Shown in pieces: positions 1-7,318 of a stretch of 8,547 nt of DNA. This stretch comes from Nitrospira sp. Lineage in GTDB: Bacteria > Nitrospirota > Nitrospiria > Nitrospirales > Nitrospiraceae. Below the pieces are notes generated by a model. That model saw only the letters and a program-made list of their open reading frames with translations. It was not told where the DNA came from and did no database searches. The translations under genes were made by a program, and so were the position numbers. Numbering within the stretch: the stretch's first letter is position 1; every line of letters begins with the position of its first letter. The stretch lies in NCBI GenBank assembly GCA_024998705.1, contig JACOEF010000510.1, positions 1-8,547 on the forward strand. The letters run 5' to 3'.

Positions 1-1098
1 GATATAGTTGGCCGCCACATGAATGCCGTAGGAGCGGATCTTGTCGACAGTGGCCACAATATCGCGCTCGCCGAAACGCCCCTTTTCGACGCCGTCCCGA
101 ACATGTTGGCTTCCGGATTCGATGCCGAGCCCCAACCAGCTAAAGCCGGCTCGGGCTAACTTGGCCAACACTTCGTCATGGACGCTGTCTACCCGGGCAT
201 AGGCCCAGATGTTGAGTCGATAGCCTCGCTCAATGATGCGATCGCAAATACCGATCACATGCCGTCGATTCAGCACGAACATTTCGTCGGGGATCTTGAT
301 GTTGCTGACGCCATAGTCTCGGACGAGCCGGTCGATCTGAGCGATGACGTTATCCGGACTCCAGGTTCTCAACATGGGTATGGAAAACGGCGCATTGATA
401 CAGCAAAACGAACAGGTGAAGGGACGCCCAAGACTGGTCTGCAGTGATGCGTAAGGCGCCCGCGCCTCCAAATGGCCAAAGCAATGCCAATTGTGGGCGC
501 GATACCGGGTCATATCGAGCAGATCCCAGGCCTGTCCCGGCACCTCGCGATCCAAATTCGTCAGGAGTGGTGCGCGAGCATTACCGACCGGCTCGCCGTT
601 CTCCATGTGCCATAAGCCGGGCACCTCGCGCAGCGAATGTTGCGGCGCACGTAACGCGATCACCAATCCCAGGATTGTGGCCGGCCCTTCTCCCTCACAG
701 ACATACGTATACGGTTCTTCCAAGAGCGTGCGTTTCGGCAAGGCCGACGGATGTGTGCCCATGACCAAGGTGGGAACATCGCTCAGCCCCTTGAGCCATT
801 CACAGACTTGTCGCCCGGCGGGCATACACTGCGTGGATGCCGATGGTTGCTGCCCATAGATCACAAAGACGGCGAGTTGAGGCGCGATGGCCGCGATTTG
901 CTCCGCCGTTTGCTGATGATTCAATCCCTGCGCTTCTGCATCGAGAATGGCAACAGAGCAGCCCTGTTGCCGGAGAAACGTGGCGATCAAGCCGGACCAG
1001 ACAGGCGGTTCAATGGCGGCAAAGTCACGGCTCAGCTCTTGATAGACCGCGACCCGGCTGGGGGGAGTGACCAACAAGACGTCAAGCGGCTTGGACAC
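1..1098 (-). CDS. B12-binding-domain radical SAM protein, C-terminus beyond window, first cluster cysteine replaced by Arg
   Basis: This gene enters from the right and runs off the left edge; 366 codons are visible. Residues 1-190 look like the cobalamin-binding Rossmann domain of class B radical SAM enzymes (LDVLLVTPPS near the start, then EPPVWSGLIATFLRQQG, MGTHPSALPKRTL and YVCEGEGP). No DxHxxG is seen, as is common in this class. The radical SAM core follows, with SLGRPFTCSFCCINAPF around 222-238, IPDEMFVLNRRHV, WAYARVDSV and GLGIESGSQ. The motif should be CxxxCxxC, but the first position is Arg225 (CGT, complement of 424-426); Cys229, Cys232 and an extra Cys233 are present. The GTG at 1098-1096 is chosen because AGAGG lies 5 bases upstream; a GTG six bases earlier (1104) is also possible, and an in-frame stop lies at 1110-1108. 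It overlaps the aminotransferase end by 17 bp, so it is in the same operon. Family members methylate or rearrange unactivated carbons. A sugar or glycan-linked substrate is inferred only from context. Confidence 0.88.
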   Translation of the reverse strand, partial: MSKPLDVLLVTPPSRVAVYQELSRDFAAIEPPVWSGLIATFLRQQGCSVAILDAEAQGLNHQQTAEQIAAIAPQLAVFVIYGQQPSASTQCMPAGRQVCEWLKGLSDVPTLVMGTHPSALPKRTLLEEPYTYVCEGEGPATILGLVIALRAPQHSLREVPGLWHMENGEPVGNARAPLLTNLDREVPGQAWDLLDMTRYRAHNWHCFGHLEARAPYASLQTSLGRPFTCSFCCINAPFSIPMLRTWSPDNVIAQIDRLVRDYGVSNIKIPDEMFVLNRRHVIGICDRIIERGYRLNIWAYARVDSVHDEVLAKLARAGFSWLGLGIESGSQHVRDGVEKGRFGERDIVATVDKIRSYGIHVAANYI

Positions 1099-2302
1099 GG
1101 CCACCTCTCAGTGATTGGGCAAATTCGATCGTGCGGGACAGCCCTTCCTGAACATCTCCTCCCCGCCCGCACGTGGCCAGACGGATGAACGACGCATAGG
1201 CGTTGCCGAAACTTCGTCCCGGTGTCACGGCTGTATGGTGCTCGTCCAACAACCGTTGGCAAAAGGTCATGTCGTCGAGCCCGCTACGACTGATGTCCAC
1301 GAACAAATAAAATCCGGACTCCGGTTTGTGGCATCTAAGGATTCCAGAACGATTGATGCGGTCGTGGCAGACGCCGAGGAGGCGAGCTCCCCGAGTCCGG
1401 ATCTCATCGGCATAGGTATCGAGCACCGTCAGGCCGGCCAAACAACCCAGCTGGGTAAATATCGGCAGACACGAATAGAGGGTCGAATTCGAGAGCGCCA
1501 GTTTAGCGGCGACGGCTTCATGGGCAAAGGCATATCCGGTGCGAAACCCAGGAATCGAAAACACCTTCGAAAAAGAAGAGATCGCAACGACATGCCTGGC
1601 TTGGGCCGATGCGAGAGTACAGAATGAACGGTCGAAGGTCAGGTCAGCATAGGTTTCGTCGCTCAAGAGCCAAATTCCCGCTTCTTCACACCGTCCCGCG
1701 CGTTCTCGCAGCAGTGCTGAGTCGTAGACGGCCCCCGTAGGATTGTTCGCGTTATTGACGATCACCGCCCGGGGTTCAGCAGCCAGAGCGGTATCGATGG
1801 CGTGCCGGGACAAATGAAATCCGTCCCGCTCATCCAACAGGACCGGCCTGACCTGAAGGCCCTGATGGGTGGCGGCAGCCCAGTAAGAGGGAAACGCAGG
1901 TGTAAACAGCACCACTTCGTCACCCGGATTGCAGGTGATATCCAGAAATTGGTGAATCAGGAGATTCGCCGTACTCATGACGACGTGTGCGTCAGTCAAC
2001 GCCTGGCCCGTCAACGAAGCATATCGAGCGGCCAGAGCCGCGCGTAATTCTTTCACCCCCGCCGTCGGAGCATATCCGAGATGCTGTTCTCGGAGTGCCT
2101 GCATGGCGCTGTCGACAATTTCGCTCGGCGGCGCCATGCGAGGATTCCCGAGTTCCAAGTGATAGATCCGATGCCCCTGCCGTTCCAACACTTGAGCCCG
2201 ATCCATCACCCGAAACATTTCCTGCCCGATTAAACGTGCCCCGCGCGCTGAAAAGTTCAGTCCATGCGCAGTCTGTGGAATGGGTTCTGTGTGGTGGGCC
2301 AT
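1082..2302 (-). CDS. Class I/II (fold type I) PLP-dependent aminotransferase
   Basis: This is a 406-residue protein of normal family length, probably cytosolic. The visible PLP-site landmarks are NNPTG (186-190), SDETY (214-218, with Asp215 for the pyridine nitrogen and Tyr218), SSFSK with Schiff-base Lys246, PGFRTG (251-256) and SFIR with Arg374, the usual carboxylate-binding arginine. It should therefore be a working aminotransferase or related PLP enzyme acting on an amino or keto acid, rather than a DegT-type sugar aminotransferase. The exact substrate cannot be read. The chosen ATG (2302-2300) lies within TAATG, where the stop of the upstream nucleotidyltransferase shares one base with the start, so re-initiation is expected. 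A 22-codon upstream extension in the same frame lies inside the nucleotidyltransferase gene and lacks family similarity. Its 3' end overlaps the radical SAM gene. Nucleotidyltransferase-aminotransferase pairs also occur in phosphonate pathways such as PntC, which is an alternative context to consider. Confidence 0.9.
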   Translation of the reverse strand: MAHHTEPIPQTAHGLNFSARGARLIGQEMFRVMDRAQVLERQGHRIYHLELGNPRMAPPSEIVDSAMQALREQHLGYAPTAGVKELRAALAARYASLTGQALTDAHVVMSTANLLIHQFLDITCNPGDEVVLFTPAFPSYWAAATHQGLQVRPVLLDERDGFHLSRHAIDTALAAEPRAVIVNNANNPTGAVYDSALLRERAGRCEEAGIWLLSDETYADLTFDRSFCTLASAQARHVVAISSFSKVFSIPGFRTGYAFAHEAVAAKLALSNSTLYSCLPIFTQLGCLAGLTVLDTYADEIRTRGARLLGVCHDRINRSGILRCHKPESGFYLFVDISRSGLDDMTFCQRLLDEHHTAVTPGRSFGNAYASFIRLATCGRGGDVQEGLSRTIEFAQSLRGGRVQAA

Positions 2303-3069
2303 TACAACATCGATCCTTGTGTGTGATGAACAGGTGATGCTGGGAAATAGGCCGAGGTGTCTTTCCATGTCGCTCGAAAGTGCGCCAGGCGTTCAGGTGT
2401 TCCGATGTCATACAGTGGGCTGGCTGTGACGAAGCCATAGCAGGGTTCAGTGATGAGTCGGGGAAAGAGTTCACGCTCCAACGACCAGGCAGCCGTCGTT
2501 GGAAACAGCCTCTCAACAGTACGATCAAACACATAGATACCGGCATTGTGATATCCCGCTGTCCGAGCGCGCGGCTTTTCGACCATCGACAGGACGCGAT
2601 CGTCTTCCCCAAGCGTCACCGCTCCGGTGTCCGCGCGTGAGTCGGCTGGTGTGAGCGTCATCGTTGCGCGAGCCCGTTTCCTGGCGTGAAATTGCAACAG
2701 TCGATCCGGGTTGATTTCACATAATGAATCACCGTTCAGCACAAGAAACGGATTGCTCCGAACCAGTGTCATGGCTTTCGCCGCTGCACCGCCCGTTCCC
2801 AGAGGAGCGGGATCGCGGACGAACATGGTTTCATACCCGCCTCGGTGGCGGCCAAACCACTCCTCGATCATCTCCCCCATATACCCGGTGCTAAAGATGA
2901 ATCGACGCGCCCCGTGGCGCAGGAAGTGCTCGACGAGCAATGACACAAACGGCCGGCCATGAACCTCCGCCATCGATTTCGGCCGGTCTGCCACCACCGA
3001 TTGAAGGCGGCTGCCGAGGCCTCCACACAGAATGATCACATCGCAATCCGCAACCTGGCCCATCTTCAC
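2302..3069 (-). CDS. hddC: Sugar-1-phosphate nucleotidyltransferase, HddC-like
   Basis: This 255-residue protein has a single nucleotidyltransferase domain. It would transfer NMP from an NTP to a sugar-1-phosphate; by similarity to HddC, GTP and D-glycero-D-manno-heptose-1-phosphate to give GDP-heptose. The N-terminal signature is LCGGLGSRL (14-22), followed by DRPKSMAEVHGRPF with Lys31. Further landmarks are LGTGGAA (90-96), LNGDS with metal-binding Asp114, EKP (164-166), HNAGIYVF (174-181) and DIGTPE (221-226). No acyltransferase hexapeptide repeat or phosphomannose isomerase domain follows, unlike the bifunctional enzymes. The GTG start overlaps the kinase stop as GTGA; an ATG two codons in (3063) is an alternative start. 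Position directly after an HddA-type kinase supports the heptose assignment, but mannose-1-phosphate or another hexose-1-phosphate cannot be excluded. Confidence 0.82.
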   Translation of the reverse strand: MKMGQVADCDVIILCGGLGSRLQSVVADRPKSMAEVHGRPFVSLLVEHFLRHGARRFIFSTGYMGEMIEEWFGRHRGGYETMFVRDPAPLGTGGAAAKAMTLVRSNPFLVLNGDSLCEINPDRLLQFHARKRARATMTLTPADSRADTGAVTLGEDDRVLSMVEKPRARTAGYHNAGIYVFDRTVERLFPTTAAWSLERELFPRLITEPCYGFVTASPLYDIGTPERLAHFRATWKDTSAYFPASPVHHTQGSML

Positions 3070-4136
3070 GCTGCCTGTCCGATCAACGCAGTCTTCAGAC
3101 GGGAGGCCGTATCGGCCGAGTTCTGAGCCCAGACGTCGTCGAGCATGAGATGATCCTCCTGATAGTACACGATCTGCGTGCCCAGACCTTCAAACCTGAA
3201 TGGAACCTGCAACAAGCCGGGCAGGGCTCCGCGAATGCGTTCGTGGTCCTCCGGCTTGGCAAAAAACAGCATGAACCCGCCGCCCCCGGCGCCCAGTAAC
3301 TTTCCGCCCAACGCGCCGGCCGCTCTGGCTGTTCTGTAGATCTCATCGATCGCCGGCGTCGTGATACGCGACGTCAAGCGCCGTTTGAGCATCCAGGCTT
3401 CGTGTAACAAGGTTCCAAATGCGGCCAAATCGCCGCCACCAGTGAGGATGCCGATGCCCTCGTCCCCCATGTCCAACATGGCCGAGAGTTCGATCTTGCG
3501 CTGCTTCGTTCGATCAATCTGTTCACGAGCCACTTCCGACGCGATCCGAGAAAATCCCGTGAAGTAGAGCTGCAGGTGACTCTGGAAAGCGGCCAGCCGG
3601 TCGGGGTGCATGATGATGGGGGTATGGCCGATTTCGCCGTTCTGAAAGAACGTTGCCTTGCAGAGACTGCCATGCGCCGCCCACACTTGATCCTGACAAC
3701 CGACGGCTTCGCCGAGCACGTTCTGTTCGACATGGATGGCCGCCTGGGCTAACTGTTCCTTGCTGGGCATGATGTGCTGAAGGGCATAGAGGGTATGGAG
3801 CAAGCCGACGGTGAACGACGAGCTCGACCCTAATCCTGTACGCGCCGGTAGGTCCCCGTCGTGATGGATTTCCAGGCCGTCGTTGATATTGAGATACTTT
3901 AGGACGCCACGAACGGCAGGATGTTCGATCTCCTCATTCTTGTTCACCAGTTCGATGCGTGAATAGGCAATGCGCGTTCGATGTTCGAAAAACGGGGGCA
4001 GGCGGCGGCAGCTGATGTAGCAATATTTATCGATCGTCGTGGCGAGTACCGCCCCACCATGCTCACGAAACCACACGGGATAGTCAGTGCCGCCCACGAA
4101 GAAAGACATCCGGAACGGTGTTCGACTGATGATCAT
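3066..4136 (-). CDS. hddA: GHMP-family sugar kinase, HddA-like (heptose-7-phosphate kinase)
   Basis: This is a 356-residue GHMP kinase, close to the usual length of HddA. HddA phosphorylates C1 of D-glycero-D-manno-heptose-7-phosphate using ATP. Motif 1 is RTPFRMSFFVGGTDYP (5-20), typical of the HddA/LmbP/fucokinase-domain branch. Motif 2, the ATP phosphate loop, is DLPARTGLGSSSS (95-107). VGCQDQ (145-150) probably carries the catalytic Asp149, and motif 3 is GGKLLGAGGGGF (277-288). All catalytic elements appear intact. The ATG is preceded by GGGGAGA with an 8-base spacer. It starts 30 bp after the SDR gene and its stop overlaps the nucleotidyltransferase start. The kinase/nucleotidyltransferase pair argues for making an NDP-activated heptose. 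The isomerase GmhA and phosphatase GmhB that complete the known pathway are not in this window. Another sugar phosphate remains possible. Confidence 0.85.
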   Translation of the reverse strand: MIISRTPFRMSFFVGGTDYPVWFREHGGAVLATTIDKYCYISCRRLPPFFEHRTRIAYSRIELVNKNEEIEHPAVRGVLKYLNINDGLEIHHDGDLPARTGLGSSSSFTVGLLHTLYALQHIMPSKEQLAQAAIHVEQNVLGEAVGCQDQVWAAHGSLCKATFFQNGEIGHTPIIMHPDRLAAFQSHLQLYFTGFSRIASEVAREQIDRTKQRKIELSAMLDMGDEGIGILTGGGDLAAFGTLLHEAWMLKRRLTSRITTPAIDEIYRTARAAGALGGKLLGAGGGGFMLFFAKPEDHERIRGALPGLLQVPFRFEGLGTQIVYYQEDHLMLDDVWAQNSADTASRLKTALIGQAA

Positions 4137-4166
4137 CGGGACGCTCTCCCCTCGCCTGCCCTCGAA

Positions 4167-5114
4167 TCAGACATTGGCATATTGGCCGGCTTTGATAATC
4201 GTGTAGCACTTGATCAACTCGCGAATCCCCCGCTCCAGCGACCATTCGGGGCTAAACCCGGTCGCGAGCAGCCGTTGGTTGGACACGATGTAGTCGCGCT
4301 TGTCCGGGTCCTCGCCGATCGGCGCCTCGAACGACACGAAATGCGGAATGAGCCGTTGGATAACCCGGCACAGTTCAAGTTTCGACAGATTGGCATCGTC
4401 CAGCCCCACGTTGTAGGGACGATCTTTCATCTGATCGAAATGGTCGATGGCATGCAGGAACGTCCGCACGACATCCCGGATATGAATGTAGTTGCGCTTG
4501 CAGTGCCCCTCGAACACAACCACCGCGCGATCCTGCACGGCGCGCCAGACAAAATCGTTGACCAGCAAATCCATCCGCATTCTCGCGGATACGCCGAACA
4601 CCGTGGCCAGACGCAGGGTGATCGCGTTCCCTCGATCCAGCACGACCCGCTCGGCTTTCACCTTTGTCTCGCCATAGAGGCTGATGGGGCGAAGCGGCGA
4701 CTCTTCCGTGCAGGGTACGCCCGGTTGCCCGATTCCATAACCGCTGTTCGTGACGGGGAAAATAATCCGCTGCTGCGGCGACGACAGTTTGCAGAGCAGC
4801 TGCACGGCTTCGAAGTTGACGGTATACGCTCCGACTCGGTCCCGGTCGCAGAGTGGCGCTCCGACCAATGCAGCCAATGGAATGATGAGGTCGGCGGTTC
4901 GCAGGAGATCGGTCAGCAGCCGTTCGTCGCGGCAATCGCCTCGCACCACCTGGAACCCCTCGTCACCACAACAGTCCATCAGACTGTTCTGCCGATACAT
5001 GAAATTGTCGAGGACGGTGACCGTGTAGCCACGATCCAATAAACGCCTGCTGAGCACGGAACCGAGATAACCGGCGCCGCCGGTCACGAGCACATGGGGT
5101 ACGTCTGTCTTCAT
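4167..5114 (-). CDS. Extended SDR, NAD-dependent sugar epimerase-like
   Basis: This 315-residue Rossmann-fold protein belongs to the GalE-like extended SDR group. The cofactor loop is TGGAGYLG (Gly12, Gly15, Gly18), followed by a beta2 acidic residue in VTVLDNF (Asp36), which favours NAD(H). The catalytic pair is Tyr147 and Lys151 in SLYGETK, with Ser124 in TNSGYG as the probable Ser/Thr partner. LRLATVFG, RNYIHIRDV and PYNVGLDD are the usual C-terminal substrate-domain signatures. The residue after Ser124 is Gly, not the Asp-Glu pair of 4,6-dehydratases (TDE), so epimerase, dehydrogenase or reductase chemistry is more likely than dehydration. The start is the ATG preceded by GAGAGGGGAG at a rather long spacing of about 11 bases; upstream in-frame extension would run into the DegT gene. 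The 52-bp gap to that gene shows no terminator, so the two are probably co-transcribed. The sugar substrate is unknown. Confidence 0.88.
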   Translation of the reverse strand: MKTDVPHVLVTGGAGYLGSVLSRRLLDRGYTVTVLDNFMYRQNSLMDCCGDEGFQVVRGDCRDERLLTDLLRTADLIIPLAALVGAPLCDRDRVGAYTVNFEAVQLLCKLSSPQQRIIFPVTNSGYGIGQPGVPCTEESPLRPISLYGETKVKAERVVLDRGNAITLRLATVFGVSARMRMDLLVNDFVWRAVQDRAVVVFEGHCKRNYIHIRDVVRTFLHAIDHFDQMKDRPYNVGLDDANLSKLELCRVIQRLIPHFVSFEAPIGEDPDKRDYIVSNQRLLATGFSPEWSLERGIRELIKCYTIIKAGQYANV

Positions 5115-5166
5115 GATCGTACGGGCTCCCCTCTCAATAAATAGTCGGGAAACTGCGGACATTCCG

Positions 5167-6360
5167 TCATGCGGCCTCCAGGACGATACGCGCGATATGA
5201 GCCACATCCTGTTCGTTCATGGAGGCGTGATTGGGCAGGAAGAAACCGCAATGATGCACGCGGTCCGCCACCGGGAAGCTGGCCTTCCCGTAGCGGTTCA
5301 TCCAGAACGGATGGAGCCCGAGATTGCCCGCGGAGAAAATTCTCGTTTCTACCCCTTCTGTGACCAATGCCCGGACGATTCGACGGCGTTGCTCGGTCGA
5401 ATCAGCGAGTAATCCGAACGAGATACTCGCAACCTTACTGCCCGCCGGTGGGCGCTGCGTGTAAAACCGGCCACCGAGGTGCTGCAGATACCGTTCGTGA
5501 TTGGCCTGTCGTCGCTCGGTCATCCCATCCAATTTGTGGAGTTGTTCGATGCCGATAAATGCATTGAGATCGGTTGAGCGCAGATTGAAGCCCGGCTCGT
5601 AAAACACAAAGGGTGAATGGAAATCATCGACCTGGTACTGCGTCACCAGCTCCTCATGGCTGGTCCGGTCGAGATCCTTGCTCCAGCCGTGGCTGCGCAG
5701 CATCAGGAGCAGATCCGCAAGATGCTTCTCGCTCGCCGAGACCATGCCGCCTTCGATCGTGGACATCTGGTGGCCGAAATAGAAGGAGAAACTCGCCATG
5801 TCGCCGAATGTGCCGACCTTCTTGCCGCCGTATTCCGCTCCGATGGCGGCACAGGCATCTTCGAGGAGATAAAATCCGTAACGCTCCTTCAGGCTCTGCA
5901 ACTCCTGCATGCGATGCGGCACCCCGAGTACCTGAACAAGTAACACCGTGTGCGCGTCGTGGCGTTTTAGGAGGTCTTCCAGATGGTTGAGGTCGAGGCC
6001 GAAGGTGTCCGGATCGGCCTCGCACATGAGGGGCGTAAAGCCGAATTGAATCGCCGGGGCGATGGACGTCACCCATCCGACACTCGGGACGATCACCTTC
6101 GTGTTGCGCAACTTGCCCGAGCGCAGCAAGGCGTAATACATCAAAAGATTGGCCGACGAGCCGGAATTGCAGTGCACCGAATAGGGACGCCCTAACCATT
6201 CAGACCATTGACGCTCGAAGTCGAGGGTCACCGCCCCTTTCGTGAGGCGAGGATAAGTCCGCAGCCACTCGATCAAATGGTCGATATCCTGCCGGTCGAT
6301 CGTATCCTGCGCGAGGCACCATCGAGGATTGAGCTTGGCACTCTGTGCGTGAAGCGTCAT
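5167..6360 (-). CDS. DegT/DnrJ/EryC1-fold PLP enzyme with His in place of the catalytic Lys (sugar 3-dehydratase type)
   Basis: This 397-residue protein has the full DegT/DnrJ/EryC1 fold. GSSANLL (67-73) binds the PLP phosphate, LLEDACAAIGA (165-175) carries Asp168 for the pyridine nitrogen, and SFYFGHQMSTIEGG (192-205) is the active-site loop. The Schiff-base lysine of sugar aminotransferases should be at position 197 and is His. ColD (GDP-4-keto-6-deoxymannose 3-dehydratase) and RfbH carry the same replacement, and the length is close to ColD. A PLP- or PMP-dependent deoxygenating or dehydrating enzyme on a nucleotide keto-sugar is therefore inferred; a plain transaminase is unlikely. GFNLRSTDLNAFIG (257-270) is the conserved family segment. 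AGAGGG lies 9 bases before the ATG. This is the first gene of the six-gene operon, 196 bp after the PilZ gene. RfbH-type Fe-S ligands are not obvious, so ColD is the better model. Confidence 0.87.
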   Translation of the reverse strand: MTLHAQSAKLNPRWCLAQDTIDRQDIDHLIEWLRTYPRLTKGAVTLDFERQWSEWLGRPYSVHCNSGSSANLLMYYALLRSGKLRNTKVIVPSVGWVTSIAPAIQFGFTPLMCEADPDTFGLDLNHLEDLLKRHDAHTVLLVQVLGVPHRMQELQSLKERYGFYLLEDACAAIGAEYGGKKVGTFGDMASFSFYFGHQMSTIEGGMVSASEKHLADLLLMLRSHGWSKDLDRTSHEELVTQYQVDDFHSPFVFYEPGFNLRSTDLNAFIGIEQLHKLDGMTERRQANHERYLQHLGGRFYTQRPPAGSKVASISFGLLADSTEQRRRIVRALVTEGVETRIFSAGNLGLHPFWMNRYGKASFPVADRVHHCGFFLPNHASMNEQDVAHIARIVLEAA

Positions 6361-6556
6361 GGTTGTCGTCCCTCTGGCTCCTAAAATTGGCCTTCGTCCC
6401 TCACAAGACGAGGTGTGGCACCAGGAGACTAATCAAGATGTATGCCATCGACCTGTGTGACAGGGAAAACAGAAACTGCTGGATTTTTTGGTATTGCGAG
6501 CGGCTACCGGAAAGCGACCGGGCAAAAACTTCCCAGTCGTCGGCAACCGCTGCAGT
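6361..6556. other. Intergenic region upstream of the sugar operon
   Basis: These 196 bp lie between the stop of the PilZ gene and the start of the operon, both transcribed leftwards. The operon promoter should lie here unless it is read through from the PilZ gene. I find no convincing sigma-70, sigma-54 or sigma-28 promoter and no clear hairpin followed by a T-run. One short perfect dyad is present and listed separately. A possible 71-codon reading frame on the plus strand crosses the region but has no recognisable protein character. Confidence 0.5.
6452..6464. repeat. Short perfect dyad, candidate operator
   Basis: CCTGT-GTG-ACAGG is a perfect 5-bp inverted repeat with a 3-bp centre, about 90 bp upstream of the DegT start codon. 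The position suits a regulator site for the sugar operon. An arm this short may arise by chance and no regulator is identified. Confidence 0.3.
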
Positions 6557-7270
6557 CTAGGCGGACTCGATGAAATGCTTGCGAAGCACGACGGATTCGA
6601 GCGCTTTCTGGACTGAACCTCCCCACCCGCGATACTCGATCGTTTCCTGGCCGTCGAAGCGAAATTCCAGACCAAGCTGGGTGCCATCAGCCTGGATTGA
6701 CACGTTTCGAATGACCCCTGTCAGATTGTTGACGTGACCGGTGCCGACGATTTCGAACTCGACTCGCACGAGCATGCCCATGAAAAACTCCCGCGCAGGT
6801 CGCTGGAGGAGGACGGCGCAGCCCGCGGCGCTCAGATCCATGAGGAGCGCACCGATACGCGTGAGTGGTTCGGCTTGTGCGGAAGTTCTGTCGTTCGTCA
6901 CCGGAGTGAGGACAATCGGTTCCTGTGCCAGCACACGCCCATGTTTGCGAAGCGGGACCTCGTCCAGGGTAGAAGGAAAGGCGAGGAGCAAAAACGGGAA
7001 GGGTTGCATCTGTGTATTCAACACTTCGGTACGGTATCCGATCAACTTCCCGTCGTAGATATATCGTAGCCGACAAGACATCCCGACGGAGCAGGGAATC
7101 GGTTGCCCGAGGTGAAACGGCCATTCACAGAGAATCCACTGCCGGTCCCCCCACCCCAGGATCGACGAGCCGTACTGCGCTTGCGACTGGTCCTCCGACA
7201 GGCTCAGCTGGACTGAAAGGCCGACCGCAAGAAACGAGGTTGGATCACGATGGAGAACCGACACCTTCAT
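6557..7270 (-). CDS. YcgR-like PilZ-domain protein, c-di-GMP receptor
   Basis: This 237-residue protein has a YcgR-N/PilZN-like beta-rich domain (about 15-100) followed by a PilZ domain (about 105-205). The c-di-GMP signature is intact: RKHGR (Arg108 and Arg112, RxxxR), DLSAAG (Asp145, Ser147, Gly150, DxSxxG) and GTQLGLEF (196-203). There is no signal peptide or membrane segment, so it is cytoplasmic. YcgR-type proteins bind c-di-GMP and slow the flagellar motor, and this is the leading prediction; control of polysaccharide synthesis is the alternative, given the neighbouring operon. The ATG at 7270 is chosen because the family-like sequence begins there; a GTG 11 codons upstream (7303) would add a basic tail (HVRVAHGKKR). 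The ribosome binding site is weak (CGGA). An exact sigma-28 -10 box lies about 50 bp upstream, as expected for a late flagellar gene. Confidence 0.85.
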   Translation of the reverse strand: MKVSVLHRDPTSFLAVGLSVQLSLSEDQSQAQYGSSILGWGDRQWILCEWPFHLGQPIPCSVGMSCRLRYIYDGKLIGYRTEVLNTQMQPFPFLLLAFPSTLDEVPLRKHGRVLAQEPIVLTPVTNDRTSAQAEPLTRIGALLMDLSAAGCAVLLQRPAREFFMGMLVRVEFEIVGTGHVNNLTGVIRNVSIQADGTQLGLEFRFDGQETIEYRGWGGSVQKALESVVLRKHFIESA

Positions 7271-7318
7271 GCGTTTTTTTCCGTGTGCCACGCGCACATG
7301 CACGCACCCGCATCTGCT

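Noticed and set aside
444..1188. Several plus-strand frames of 77-145 codons at the left end
   Set aside because: They oppose a continuous minus-strand frame with clear cobalamin-binding and radical SAM motifs, and their own translations are compositionally odd.
1115..1627. A 170-codon plus-strand frame opposite the aminotransferase
   Set aside because: It is antisense to conserved aminotransferase sequence, with no family-like motifs and no separate ribosome binding site.
3981..5042. A 353-codon plus-strand reading frame opposite the kinase start and the SDR gene
   Set aside because: It lies antisense to two well-supported genes, has no recognisable domain and looks like a by-product of codon bias on the other strand.
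6361..6556. A sigma-54 promoter or rho-independent terminator upstream of the sugar operon
   Set aside because: No GG-N10-GC element and no stem followed by a T-run could be found; candidate sequences had the wrong spacing.
6345..6560. A 71-codon plus-strand frame in the operon upstream region
   Set aside because: It begins inside the DegT gene on the other strand, has no good ribosome binding site and shows no recognisable protein features.
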